A stretch of 64,000 bases of DNA from Serpens sp035497915 (GCF_035497915.1 NZ_DATJCS010000015.1:49059-113058); one strand, 5' to 3'. Shown: positions 34,373 through 43,348, counted from the stretch's first letter. The notes: generated from the letters alone by a model not told the origin. Made by a program: numbers and translations.

Positions 34373-35221
34373 ATGGCTGCATCACTTCTGATTCGCCACG
34401 CCCTGCTAGGCCTGCTGCTGGCCCTCTGCGCCGGCTGCGGCCACCTGTTCTATTTCCCCGAACCCGGCCTGCGCGGCACCCCCGCGCAGATCGGCGTGCC
34501 CTACGAGGACGTGCATCTGCAGTCCGCCGACGGCACCCGCCTGCACGGCTGGTTCCTGCCGGCCAGGAACCAGCCCCGTCGCGGGCTGATCTACTTCCTG
34601 CATGGCAACGCCGAGAACATCAGCACCCACTACGTGGCCACAAGCTGGCTGAACCGCTATGGCTGGGACCTGTTTCTCATCGATTACCGGGGCTTCGGCC
34701 TGTCCGAAGGCGCGCCGCACATCCCCGGCGTCAATCAGGATGCCCGCGCCGGCCTCGACTGGGCCGTGGCCCGGGCACGACAGGACCAGCTGCCGCTGGT
34801 GGTGTTCGGCCAGAGCCTGGGCGGCGCCACCGCCGCCACCGTGGTCGCCCACAGCCAGCCCGGCGAAGTGCAGGCCCTGGTGCTGGACAGCGCCTTCTCC
34901 GGCTATCGGCTGATCGCCCGGGAAAAGCTCGGCGAAGTGTGGCTGACCTCTCCGCTGCGCTATCCGCTGGCCTGGACCGTTCGCGACGACTTCAGCCCGG
35001 ATCGCTACCTGCATCAACGCCCGCCGATGCCGCTGCTGATCCTGCACGGCTGCGCCGACCTCACCGTACCCTGCAGCCACGGCGAACGGCTCTACCGCAC
35101 CGCCACCCCGCCGGTCTGGCTGTGGCTGGATCCGCAGCGCCGTCACGGCGAAATGCTCTACACCCGCCACTGGCGCGAGCAACTGGTGAAGTGGCTGGAG
35201 GAGCAGGTGCCCGCGCCCTGA
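34373..35221 (+). CDS. Alpha/beta hydrolase, likely lipoprotein
   Basis: A 282-residue serine hydrolase of the BEM46/FSH3-like group. The N-terminus is a signal with a lipobox-like LCAGC, so the enzyme is probably anchored to a membrane facing the periplasm. The oxyanion region is YFLHGNAENIS, the nucleophile elbow GQSLGG, the acid in HGCADLTVP, and the catalytic histidine in RRHGEML. The substrate is unknown. It starts right after a possible leader ORF and is followed by a PuuD-like gene 72 bp away. Confidence 0.8.
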   Translation: MAASLLIRHALLGLLLALCAGCGHLFYFPEPGLRGTPAQIGVPYEDVHLQSADGTRLHGWFLPARNQPRRGLIYFLHGNAENISTHYVATSWLNRYGWDLFLIDYRGFGLSEGAPHIPGVNQDARAGLDWAVARARQDQLPLVVFGQSLGGATAATVVAHSQPGEVQALVLDSAFSGYRLIAREKLGEVWLTSPLRYPLAWTVRDDFSPDRYLHQRPPMPLLILHGCADLTVPCSHGERLYRTATPPVWLWLDPQRRHGEMLYTRHWREQLVKWLEEQVPAP

Positions 35222-35293
35222 ACCAGTCGGGCGATGGCCTGTCTCTGATCAATAGCGGCAGCGGCAGACTGCCGGCAGACGGAGACCCATCGC

Positions 35294-36343
35294 ATGGATG
35301 CCCTGGACCTCACTCTCGGCTGGCTCGCCTTGCTGGCCGCTGCGCTGTGGCTGACCTCGCTGTATGTGCTGGCGCGCACCTTCCCGCTTGAACCCTCCGC
35401 CGACCCGCGCCTGACGACGCGCCGCCAGGGCCTGTTGCTGGCGATTGCGGCCTGCAGCCTGCTGCCGGCGCCGGTCTTCCTCGGCGACAGCGTGCTGCGC
35501 CCCGAAGCGGCGGTGCTGGTGACGCTCGGCACGCTGGCCGCCGCATGGCTCGGCTACCGAGCCCTGTGCGATGCCCTGTATCGCCGCCCACTGCCGCTGG
35601 CTTTCGTGCTGTACGGACTGTTCGGCTACGCCGTATGGGGCTACCACCAGCTGTTCGACGCCAGCGGCGCCTACCTGCACAGCGGCGCGTTGCTGGTCAC
35701 GCTGATGGCGAGCAACCTGCACGGCCTGGCCCGCGCCACCCAGCCCTCCGCCGCGCGCGCCGCCGTGTGCGAGCAGCACAATCACTACCTGACCCTGCCC
35801 CTGCTGTTCACCCTGCTCTGCGCCCACGCCCCCGCCCTGCTGGGCAACCCCTACGCCTGGCAGTTGCTGCTGCTGATCGGCGGCCTGCTGGCACTCATCT
35901 GGTATGGACTGGAACAGGCGCTGGCGCCGCGATGGGCGCTGTCCTGCGCCCTGGGCGTGCTGGCGCTGTATGTCGCCATGCCGGACGGCCTGCAGCGCGA
36001 AGCCCGCGCCAGACCCGCCACACCTCAGTTTGCTGAAGCCCTGGAACATGCCGTCCCGGCGCCCGAGCCGCTGGATACGCACCGGGAATTCGCCCTGGTG
36101 CAGCGCATCATCCAGGACCGCTGTCTGGAGTGCCATTCCCGCACCCCAAGCAACCCGATCTTTCAGGCCACCCCGCTGGTGCCGACCTTCGATACGCCGG
36201 AGCAGATCCGCGCCTGGAAGCGCGCCATCCATGACCAGGCCGTGGCCAGCCAGAACATGCCGCTGGCCAACCTGACCCAGATGAGCCAGGCGGAACGGGA
36301 TCTGCTGGGGTTGTGGATCGAAAAGGGGGGGAGGATCGAGTAG
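35294..36343 (+). CDS. PuuD-like membrane protein with C-terminal cytochrome c domain
   Basis: A 349-residue protein with about seven to eight membrane helices followed by a soluble c-type heme domain (CLECH near residue 277; axial methionine probably in NMPLANLTQMS). The segment CEQHNHYLTLPLLFTL and the heme domain resemble PuuD, a membrane-bound urate-oxidising protein, but the protein is shorter at the N-terminus and no other purine catabolism genes are nearby. The call is therefore a PuuD-family member of uncertain substrate. GGAGA precedes the start. Confidence 0.7.
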   Translation: MDALDLTLGWLALLAAALWLTSLYVLARTFPLEPSADPRLTTRRQGLLLAIAACSLLPAPVFLGDSVLRPEAAVLVTLGTLAAAWLGYRALCDALYRRPLPLAFVLYGLFGYAVWGYHQLFDASGAYLHSGALLVTLMASNLHGLARATQPSAARAAVCEQHNHYLTLPLLFTLLCAHAPALLGNPYAWQLLLLIGGLLALIWYGLEQALAPRWALSCALGVLALYVAMPDGLQREARARPATPQFAEALEHAVPAPEPLDTHREFALVQRIIQDRCLECHSRTPSNPIFQATPLVPTFDTPEQIRAWKRAIHDQAVASQNMPLANLTQMSQAERDLLGLWIEKGGRIE

Positions 36344-36421
36344 CGGACAATCCGCCAGCTGGCATGACACGGCCTGCTGTAGTAGCGTTTCGCCACGCAC
36401 CTACACCACCCGAAAGCCAAG

Positions 36422-36946
36422 ATGAACACGCAGAAGAATTACGGAAGCTATCACCTACACGAGCTCGAGCGAGCGCTGGCCAATATCAACGAACAGGAAA
36501 ATGCCGAAGAAGCCAGACTCATCCGCGAATACATCGCCAAGGGCGGCTATCAATACCCGGCCCATCTGACGGCCCGAGCAGTATTTATCAGCGCCCCGTT
36601 CAAATGGACACTCGTTGCGGTCCTCTCCTTTCTGCTGCTCGCCAATCTCGTTTCGCTTTTGACCGGCACGCTGATTGCCCTGATTCCCATGGCCATACAG
36701 GGAATCCTGCTGTTCATGATCTTCACCCGCCACAAGAACATAGGCGCCATGCTCAAGATCTGGACATTTCTGCTCACCATCGCAGGCGCAATCAATTTCT
36801 ACATCACGCTTCAGGACGCCTACTACACCGCCTTCGAAGCGGCTACGCAGCTGATACTGCCTGCAATCAGCCTGACACTGCTCATCCTGTCCAGCAGGTA
36901 CATTGCATTGACGTCGGACGAAGACACTTCTGGCGATGGAGCGTAG
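36422..36946 (+). CDS. Polytopic membrane protein, unknown
   Basis: A 174-residue protein with an acidic-basic helical N-terminus (ELERALANINEQENAEEARLI) and four membrane helices from about residue 60. The GC content is lower than in neighbouring genes, which hints at transfer. The pattern of small helical N-terminus plus helices occurs in uncharacterised bacterial inner-membrane proteins. It stands alone, converging with the DUF4105 gene. Confidence 0.65.
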   Translation: MNTQKNYGSYHLHELERALANINEQENAEEARLIREYIAKGGYQYPAHLTARAVFISAPFKWTLVAVLSFLLLANLVSLLTGTLIALIPMAIQGILLFMIFTRHKNIGAMLKIWTFLLTIAGAINFYITLQDAYYTAFEAATQLILPAISLTLLILSSRYIALTSDEDTSGDGA

Positions 36947-37008
36947 AACGCACTCGGCGTGACCAGTCTGGACTGTCAGTTGGCGCCTGACCCGGGCGCC
37001 ATCTCTAC

Positions 37009-38862
37009 CTAGTAGAAATACCAGCGCAGTTGCAACTGCACTTCCGTTTCCGGCGAGGACCATTGGCTGAATTCGCGTTGCGCACTCATTCTGAGCCCGA
37101 GATTTTCACTCAACTCCAGCTGCTGGCTAAGGCTGAGGCGCCGGCGCACTTCACCGTTATGGAAATAGTCACCCTGGGCCTCGAGCAACAAATTGCCACC
37201 CGCATGGCGCCAGAGCAGACCGGTATCGAAGCCGGCTGCCGGGCTGAGCGCTGCGGAAAAGTCACGATTGTGTTCAAGGCGCGCGGTCCCTATGGCAAAA
37301 CCGAGCAGTCCTTCGCCAATGTCCCAGGAGACTCCCCCTCCTCCGTTCAGATGGCCTACCAGGCGTTCTTCTCCATCTATCCCGAGCACCCGTTCGACGC
37401 CGGCTGCCACTTGCCAGGACCACGGCTTGAGCAGGCGGGTTCGCGGCGTCAGCGAGCGGATGCTGACGACGTCAAACTGCTGAATCTGCCAGTGATTGCC
37501 CTCGTACTGGCGCAACCTCAAATCCCCCAACTCGATCTGCGCCCCGCGCGGAAAACCGTCGAGGTTGTCGAGCAGGTCGTGATAGGTCATGCGCAGGCCG
37601 TATTCGGCGAAGGCACGATCACCGCGATTGCCGACCGCAAACTGCAAGGCACGCGACCGATGGCTGTCTTCGGGCAACAGCGGCCGCTGGACGTCCAGGC
37701 GTGGCGGCGGGTTGCGGTTGATCGCCTGTAACAGGCGATAACTGCGCTCGGCGCTGGCGGCATCACGCTCGGCGCCTGTCTTCTGGTAACGCAGCAGACG
37801 GTAGGCGCCATCCTGAATCAGGGCGCGACGTTCGGCCGGCAGGGCCAGATACTCGCCATCCTGCAGCGCGGTGTCATCCTCAGCCAGGCGTTGTACCCAG
37901 CCCTGCTCGCGGCCATCCAGCGGTGCGACACGCGCCAGAAGCTCATGCTCACGGGAAGGTCGATAATCGATGCGCTCGATCAGCCCGGCGTCCTTCACCG
38001 CCCGCACGGTGTCGGCAGGGATGGCGGTCAGGGGGAATTGATCGGTCAGCTCAAGCCCCGGTCGGGCAATTTCCAGCAGCTCGAGCAACCGGTAGGAGCA
38101 GTTTTCGTCGAAGAAGAAATAATCGAACTGAATCTGACGCAGCTCCCACACATGCTCCAGCATGCGCCCGGTTTCCTCCGCGGTAAGGCTCAGGCGGTAC
38201 TCCCACAGGTCGCGGTTTTCCAGGCGACTGTACTCACTGATTTTCTCGCGATAGGGCATCAGCGAGAACAATCCGGGGTAGCCACCCATCAGCCCCTTCC
38301 AGGCATACAGGATGCTGTTGTCCATGCCCTCGATAAAGGCACCGAAGTTAATTGCAGAACTCAGCAGTGGACTGCCTTCGCGGTCGATATCCTCGGGGTC
38401 GATGCGCAGCAAGGTATGGCCGAACATCGACGAAGGGCTATTCAGGTAGGCCGCCGGAAACACCAGCACGGTGCTGTGCGGCGCGATGTCGTTGTACCAG
38501 GAATCGAATTCCGGGCAATTCACCTTCGGCAAATCGTCCAGTGACAACTGGTCGCGCAGCCAGCGTGTACGGGCCGGATAGATGCATTGCGGATGGCGGT
38601 CACCGAGTGCGGGGTCGCGGTATAAGGCCGGGACAGTCGCTTTCAACTCGGCGAGCGGGTCCTTCTCGCCATGCTCGGCAAGGAAATAATCATCATCGTC
38701 GACATAGCTGCGCCAGCCCAGCGTGCCGCTCTCGTAGTGACCCAGGGACAACCAGAACGGCTCATTGGCCAAGGCCTGCAAACGGTCGGGGGCTATGTGC
38801 GGGGCAGCCTGCGACAGGCTACAAGCGCCGCTCAACAGAAGGGGAAGCAAGCGTCGAAGCAT
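37009..38862 (-). CDS. DUF4105-domain (Lnb N-terminal) envelope protein
   Basis: A 617-residue exported protein. A signal peptide (LRRLLPLLLSGACSLSQA) is followed by the DUF4105 domain (VLVFPAAYLNSPSSMFGHTLLRID; YDYFFFDENCSYRLLELLEIARP in pattern, with the conserved N-C-S). The rest is a beta-rich C-terminal half ending in QLRWYFY, like an outer-membrane barrel. Conserved His, Asn and Cys residues suggest a papain-like hydrolase fold. Such genes in Pseudomonas are normally next to DUF3015 genes, as here. Confidence 0.78.
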   Translation of the reverse strand: MLRRLLPLLLSGACSLSQAAPHIAPDRLQALANEPFWLSLGHYESGTLGWRSYVDDDDYFLAEHGEKDPLAELKATVPALYRDPALGDRHPQCIYPARTRWLRDQLSLDDLPKVNCPEFDSWYNDIAPHSTVLVFPAAYLNSPSSMFGHTLLRIDPEDIDREGSPLLSSAINFGAFIEGMDNSILYAWKGLMGGYPGLFSLMPYREKISEYSRLENRDLWEYRLSLTAEETGRMLEHVWELRQIQFDYFFFDENCSYRLLELLEIARPGLELTDQFPLTAIPADTVRAVKDAGLIERIDYRPSREHELLARVAPLDGREQGWVQRLAEDDTALQDGEYLALPAERRALIQDGAYRLLRYQKTGAERDAASAERSYRLLQAINRNPPPRLDVQRPLLPEDSHRSRALQFAVGNRGDRAFAEYGLRMTYHDLLDNLDGFPRGAQIELGDLRLRQYEGNHWQIQQFDVVSIRSLTPRTRLLKPWSWQVAAGVERVLGIDGEERLVGHLNGGGGVSWDIGEGLLGFAIGTARLEHNRDFSAALSPAAGFDTGLLWRHAGGNLLLEAQGDYFHNGEVRRRLSLSQQLELSENLGLRMSAQREFSQWSSPETEVQLQLRWYFY

Positions 38863-38893
38863 GAAAAGCCAATAGCGGGAGGAGCACATGAAT

Positions 38894-38913
38894 ATGCCCG
38901 CCGTGGCGGGCAT
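38894..38913. repeat. Perfect palindrome between the DUF3015 and DUF4105 genes
   Basis: ATGCCCGCC-GT-GGCGGGCAT, in the 92-bp space between the two genes. It may be a weak terminator after DUF3015, since both genes run leftward. No T run follows on the minus strand. Confidence 0.4.
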
Positions 38914-38954
38914 ACAGAAAGAGTCGGGCGTCCCGAAGAACGCCCGCAGCCTTG

Positions 38955-39443
38955 TTAGGCCTTGTCGGCGTACTGAGCCAGACGTGCGTCTTTCTTCAGC
39001 ACTGCCAGGGTAGCGGCATGAACCTGCTCGGCAGTGACGTCAGCCGAGCTGAAGATTTCATTGAAATGGCTGTGGGTCACAGCGGAGAAGTGGGCACGGT
39101 CTTCCGGCTGCACACCCAGCACAACGGCGTAGGTGGTCAGCGCTTCGCCTTCACCCTTGGCCATGTCTTCGGACAGCTCGTTCATCATGCCGCCCAGCGC
39201 CAGCAGCGACTTGCCGCCGTAGGTCAGGGTGCCGTCAGCGGAGCAGCCGTTGGTGCCGGAGGTCAGGCCGAAGGTGGCGTTGCCGGAAGTGCCGTTAATG
39301 GAGGAAGCCAGAATGTGCGACGGCAGGCCGCTCTGACCTTGGAACAACATGTTGCCCCAGCCGCAGTTCGGGCCACCCGGCGCTTCAGCAAATGCGTTCA
39401 GCGAGGCGGCAGAAATCAGGGTAGCGAGCAGAATCCGTTTCAT
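38955..39443 (-). CDS. DUF3015 family exported protein
   Basis: A 162-residue protein with a clear signal peptide (ILLATLISAASLNAFA) and the DUF3015 core: CGWGNMLFQGQSGLPSHILA, GTSGNATFGLTSGTNGC and LALGGMMNELSEDMAKGEG. Two cysteines in the mature part could form a disulfide. Members occur in many marine and soil gammaproteobacteria; the function is unknown. It is upstream of the DUF4105 gene on the same strand. Confidence 0.85.
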   Translation of the reverse strand: MKRILLATLISAASLNAFAEAPGGPNCGWGNMLFQGQSGLPSHILASSINGTSGNATFGLTSGTNGCSADGTLTYGGKSLLALGGMMNELSEDMAKGEGEALTTYAVVLGVQPEDRAHFSAVTHSHFNEIFSSADVTAEQVHAATLAVLKKDARLAQYADKA

Positions 39444-39859
39444 GGTTATTTCTCTTCTTCAAGGGCATCGATAAATGTCGGCTAATCCGACACGGGTTAC
39501 AGCTTTCGGCAATCACCCTAGAGCTGTCAAGGCACATAAGTGCTGATTGAAACTTGAACTCGGAACCTCCAGAGGCGCCTGACCCGGATCAAATAACCTT
39601 CAGCTTTGACACCCTGCGTCGAGTACAGGGCCTAAAAGTGTGAACTGGATCACCTTTAACGTGATGCTACGGTCCACTTTGGTACGAACGCTTACGGTTT
39701 GACGATCAAACGCAGGCAACTATCTGTCCTGCAGCGCTGCTTTGCCGCAGACGCGGCATTGCCAATGTCGCAGGCCCAGCCCGGTGCTCCGAGGTTGGAG
39801 GGCGCCTCGAAGCATGAGCGACATTCTGGCGCGCTAGTCGCCGGAGTCGCGGTGACAAA

Positions 39860-40021
39860 AAACACCAGATCTGGCTCGCCGGGGGCGTGGCGTCGTGCAA
39901 TCGATAGCGGAGCCGCGCGCCATGCACCAATCGCCGAACGAGCATTTCCAGCCGGGTATTTTCCCCCTGACCAAGGACATGATGCGGACTGCGCTCGCCG
40001 ACGCTGAGAGGTATCCACCAT
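39860..40021 (-). pseudogene. Decayed vsr-like (very short patch repair endonuclease) remnant
   Basis: Reading leftward from ATG 40021 and switching frame twice recovers the Vsr N-terminus: MVDT, then RIMSLVRGK, then NTRLEMLVRRLVHGARLRYRLH, then PGEPDLVF. These match the Vsr pattern KNTxPExxVRRxLHxxGxRYRLH...PGxPDLVF. The catalytic C-terminal half is missing beyond 39860. No dcm methylase gene is nearby. It is a broken relic inside a stretch without intact genes (39444-40049). Confidence 0.65.
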
Positions 40022-40049
40022 GCTGAACCCCTCCCTTGCCCCTATTGGT

Positions 40050-40862
40050 CTAGACCCCATAGTTAGCGCGAGCATCAAGCAATTCTTGGCTGATCATCTC
40101 GTACTCTGGCATAGGGAGTGGAGAAAACAGGTGCTGCACCACTTTTGCGTATACCTCTGCCAACTCTAATAATCGCGCCCCGCTCGCAAGGGCGTCGCTG
40201 CGGGATCGCCTGACAACAGGGACGCCATTTTCATGAAACCGAATATAATTCGCGGCGATACTCGGATCTATGTGTGCACCCTCACTGAGCTCACCATAAA
40301 TTCGCCCCGCATCAGGATATAGGCTCTTGAAAGAACCAACGCACTTAGTTGGGTTCAAGTAAAACACACTCTCGTCTCCGATACGGGCAGCAGCACACGA
40401 CCACGCCATTTGTTCCAATATGAGGCGCACGACCGCCTCCGTTTCAAAAATGTAGTTCTTGCGTACTAAGCCATAAGCAGCCTTGAATGTTGCCTCAAGT
40501 CGGCACAGCGCCGACTTTGCACAAATCTGGCCTATTAGAGCCCCTGGATCTACCCTTTCAAGTGCTGATGCAATCGCATCAACCTGAGCAGCCATCTGCC
40601 GAAGGGCGAGAATCTGAGGCGACGTTTCGCGTGCGTGTGGTCGAAATCGTTCCCACAGATGCTCGTAACGGCGAAGAACATGGTCAACAGACTTGTTACC
40701 GAACATATGGGCGACCATTGCCGCCCATATTAGTTTTCGAAGACCATCCGATGTCTTGTGAGGTACGGCGGCACTTATGGTGTTTAGCGCTAGAACATCG
40801 TAGTCATCGAGATCACGAGTTGACGTGAGGACTCGGATTTCGATATCGACTTCTTCAGTCAC
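40050..40862 (-). CDS. Hypothetical protein next to a solitary attC-like site
   Basis: A 270-residue protein with no family that can be named. It is predicted mostly alpha-helical, with helices such as LIWAAMVAHMFGNKSVDHVLRRYEHLWERF and the motif GELSEGAHIDPS. Base composition is lower in GC than in neighbouring genes. The start is GTG 40862, 20 bases downstream (in its own direction) of an attC-like site at 40882-40963. It therefore has the position of a gene cassette. Its stop falls in the palindrome GGTCTAGACC. A sensor, immunity or regulatory role cannot be told. Confidence 0.65.
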   Translation of the reverse strand: MTEEVDIEIRVLTSTRDLDDYDVLALNTISAAVPHKTSDGLRKLIWAAMVAHMFGNKSVDHVLRRYEHLWERFRPHARETSPQILALRQMAAQVDAIASALERVDPGALIGQICAKSALCRLEATFKAAYGLVRKNYIFETEAVVRLILEQMAWSCAAARIGDESVFYLNPTKCVGSFKSLYPDAGRIYGELSEGAHIDPSIAANYIRFHENGVPVVRRSRSDALASGARLLELAEVYAKVVQHLFSPLPMPEYEMISQELLDARANYGV

Positions 40863-40881
40863 TATGGAGGCATCCTCTCTG

Positions 40882-40963
40882 GTCTAACGATTAAGCTAAC
40901 AGGCGAGCAAAGCGCAGCGTTTGCGAGCCCAGTGAGCGAAGCGAATAAGCATATTTCACATTA
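40882..40963 (-). repeat. Solitary attC-like site (integron cassette recombination site)
   Basis: Read on the minus strand it ends in the core GTTAGAC, which fits the consensus GTTRRRY. The block GATTAAGCTAAC with GCAAAGC, CAGC, TTTGCG and GAGCGAAGCGAA is shared, in the same order, with the site at 63034-63116 in the cassette array. The length (82 bp) also matches. The far end (CCCTAAT-like) is degenerate and abuts the GGGGACAGATTT element. Confidence 0.6.
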
Positions 40964-40979
40964 GGGGACAGATTTATTT
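40964..40979. repeat. GGGGACAGATTTATTT element
   Basis: GGGGACAGATTTATTT lies at the boundary of the solitary cassette and overlaps the last codons of the LysR gene. A palindromic relative is at 57051-57083. Similar sequences are scattered in gammaproteobacterial genomes; no transposase is here. Confidence 0.45.
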
Positions 40980-41927
40980 GCCGGCCTGCCTCACACCGCT
41001 CAGGAGTCCCAAACTTTCGTCCACCGGCGCCCAACGCCCTACCACCTCTGCCACCCAATCCATGAACACCCGCAGCCTCGCGCTCACATGCCGGTTCTGC
41101 GCAAAGGCCACATACAGCGGCATCGGCTCGACCTGCCAGTCCTCGAACAGCGGCACCAGCTCGCCCCGCTCCAGGTGCGACTTGGCCATGTAGTCGGGGA
41201 GCCAGAGCACGCCCAGCCCGGCGAGTCCAGCGGCCAGGTAGGCGTTGCCGTCGTCGACGGCCAGCGCATGGCGGCCGCGCACGTGGAGGCGCTCAGCGCC
41301 GCGCTGCAGGGCGTAGGGCTGGACCTTGCCGGTGCGCGCCCAGAGAAAGCCGACGATGCGGTGGTGGCTGTCTTCCAGTTCGTGTGGGTGTTCGGGGACG
41401 CCGGCGCGCTGCAGGTAGCTCGGCGCCGCGTAGGCCCGCAGGCGCAGGCTGCCGATGCGGCGCGCCACCAGGGACTGGTCGGCCAGTTCGCCGCCGCGGA
41501 TCACGCAGTCCACATGCTCGCCGATCAAATCCACCACCCGGTCGCTGACGCCCATGTCCAGCTGGATGTCCGGATAGCGGGCATGGAAGTCGGCCAGCGC
41601 CGGGATCAGCATCAGCCGCGCCAGCGGGCTGGGCACATCCACCCGCAGGCGCCCGCGCGGCTGTGCGGCGGCGCCGGTCAGGCTGGCCTCCGCTTCCTCC
41701 AGGTCGGCCAGCAGGCGTACCACGCGCTCGTAATAGGCGGCGCCGTCGGGCGTCAGGCCGACCCGGCGCGTGGTGCGGTTGAGCAGCTTCACGCGCAGGC
41801 GGGTTTCCAGTTGCTGCACCAGCTGGGTCACGCTGCTTTTGCTCAGGTGCAGGGTATCGGCCGCCTTGGTGAAGCTGCCCACCTGGACCACGCAGGCAAA
41901 CGCCCGCATCGCCTCGAACCGGTCCAT
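40974..41927 (-). CDS. LysR-family regulator, divergent from RidA gene
   Basis: A 317-residue LysR regulator. The N-terminal helix-turn-helix is FTKAADTLHLSKSSVTQLVQQLE, followed by the effector-binding domain (RLRVDVPSPLARLMLIPAL). It belongs to the CrgA/DhcR-like group. Divergent from the RidA gene with 123 bp between starts, so it probably controls it. Its last codons and stop coincide with the GGGGACAGATTTATTT element, so the C-terminus may have been altered by insertion there. Confidence 0.88.
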   Translation of the reverse strand: MDRFEAMRAFACVVQVGSFTKAADTLHLSKSSVTQLVQQLETRLRVKLLNRTTRRVGLTPDGAAYYERVVRLLADLEEAEASLTGAAAQPRGRLRVDVPSPLARLMLIPALADFHARYPDIQLDMGVSDRVVDLIGEHVDCVIRGGELADQSLVARRIGSLRLRAYAAPSYLQRAGVPEHPHELEDSHHRIVGFLWARTGKVQPYALQRGAERLHVRGRHALAVDDGNAYLAAGLAGLGVLWLPDYMAKSHLERGELVPLFEDWQVEPMPLYVAFAQNRHVSARLRVFMDWVAEVVGRWAPVDESLGLLSGVRQAGK

Positions 41928-42050
41928 GCTCGCTCCGATTGTTTGGATTATGAAAACAGTGCGGACGGATTTTGCGCGTTTATCCACCCCGCTGGCGACT
42001 CTAAAGTGGCGACCATGATTTCGGGTCAAGCGACCCCTTGAGGAGGCCTT

Positions 42051-42458
42051 ATGGCACAGCGTGATGTGGTGTTTCCCCGCGGACGTCAGGCGTTGTACGA
42101 GCGCAACCGGTATTCGCCGGCCATTCGTTCCAACGGGTTCCTGTTCGTTTCGGGGCAGGTCGGCAGCCGGGAAGACGGCTCGCCCGAACCGGACCTGGAG
42201 GCCCAGGCACGACTGGCGTTCGACAACCTGAACGCCGTGCTGGCGGCGGCCGACTGCACGTTCGCGGACGTGGTGGACGTGACCCTGTTCGTGGTCGATC
42301 CGGAATCCCGGCTCGACACGCTCATGACGGTACTGCCGGACTACTGGGGCGAAGCGCCGTATCCGACGCTGACCGGCGTCGGCGTGACCTGGCTGTCGGG
42401 CTTTGCCTTCGAGATCAAGGTGGTCGCCCGCCTGCCTGAGGGTGATGTACAACGCTGA
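42051..42458 (+). CDS. RidA family (YjgF/YER057c) protein
   Basis: A 135-residue RidA-type protein, trimeric in the family, which hydrolyses reactive enamines and imines or acts on related compounds. It has YSPAIRSNGFLFVSGQVG at the start and the TLFVVDPESRLDTLM region. The invariant arginine of true RidA (in CxxxRxxVxV) is not clearly present near the C-terminus, so it may be one of the divergent Rid subfamilies. A GAGGAGG ribosome site precedes the start. Confidence 0.82.
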   Translation: MAQRDVVFPRGRQALYERNRYSPAIRSNGFLFVSGQVGSREDGSPEPDLEAQARLAFDNLNAVLAAADCTFADVVDVTLFVVDPESRLDTLMTVLPDYWGEAPYPTLTGVGVTWLSGFAFEIKVVARLPEGDVQR

Positions 42459-42613
42459 AGCCAGCCGGCGCCGCTACTTCTCGAGCCCAATCGCCCCTAG
42501 CCGGCGGCGGTTCAATCAGGTGCGGAGGCATATTTGCAGCGGTCGGGCGGAGTTGTCGCTGCGCATGTAGCGCGGTGCGATCAGCGCCGCCTGACCGGCG
42601 GATTGCGGAAAGA

Positions 42614-43348
42614 TCAGTGAGGGCTGGCGGTAGGTCGGATGATGATCTCGCTGGTATCCACATCCGCCGGTTGCGCAATGGCGAACCGGATGGCGCGGGC
42701 AATCGACTCGGGGCTGATGGCCACCTTGCGGAACGCCTTCATCTCCTCGCGCCCGCGCTCATCGGAAATGGTTTCCGCCAGCTCGGACTCCGTAACGCCG
42801 GGGCAGATGGTCGTGACACGAATGTCCGCATGCTCCTGGCGCAGGCCTTCCGAAATAGCCCATACGGCGTACTTGGTCGCGCAGTACACTGCCGCCGTCG
42901 GCGAAACCGCATGGGCACCGATGGAGGCGATGTTGATCACCTGGCCCGATGCCTGGGCCGTCATGACCGGCAGTACGGCGGCGATGCCGTGCAGCACACC
43001 CCGGAAGTTGACGTCGATCATGCGGTCCCACTCCTCGACCTTCAACGCCGCGAGGGGGGACAGCGGCATGATGCCGGCGTTGTTGATGATCACATCGACC
43101 CGGCCGAATCGCGCAACCGCATATTCAACGAACGCCTCCATGTCCTCCCGGCTCGTCACATCGAGCGGACGGGCTTCGGCGGTGCCACCGGCGGCACGAA
43201 TGTCTGCGACGACGCCCTCGAGGCGATCGGTTCGCCGGGCGCCCAGCAGCACGGTTGAGCCGCTTTCTGCCAGCAGGCGTGCCGTGGCTTCGCCGATGCC
43301 GCTGCTGGCACCGGTCACCAGCACCACCTTGTTTGCTACGCCGTTCAT
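42614..43348 (-). CDS. Short-chain dehydrogenase/reductase
   Basis: A 244-residue classical SDR. The NAD(P) motif is TGASSGIGEATARLL, with NNAGIMP, the catalytic serine in INIASIGA and YCATK for the catalytic Tyr and Lys. The ATG at 43348 has GAGGAAA upstream. It is divergent from a LysR gene with a palindrome in the shared intergenic region, so it is probably that regulator's target. The substrate is unknown; close relatives in this family are often annotated as oxidoreductases of stress or xenobiotic clusters. Confidence 0.9.
   Translation of the reverse strand: MNGVANKVVLVTGASSGIGEATARLLAESGSTVLLGARRTDRLEGVVADIRAAGGTAEARPLDVTSREDMEAFVEYAVARFGRVDVIINNAGIMPLSPLAALKVEEWDRMIDVNFRGVLHGIAAVLPVMTAQASGQVINIASIGAHAVSPTAAVYCATKYAVWAISEGLRQEHADIRVTTICPGVTESELAETISDERGREEMKAFRKVAISPESIARAIRFAIAQPADVDTSEIIIRPTASPH

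Noticed and set aside
39699..40007. Plus-strand frame of 102 codons in the vsr-remnant region
   Set aside because: It runs against the direction in which Vsr motifs are readable and has no recognisable features.
40019..40060. GGTCTAGACC at the stop of the 270-residue gene as the second arm of its attC
   Set aside because: It partly matches the expected GTCTAAC, but the sequence beyond it has no attC-like inner arms.
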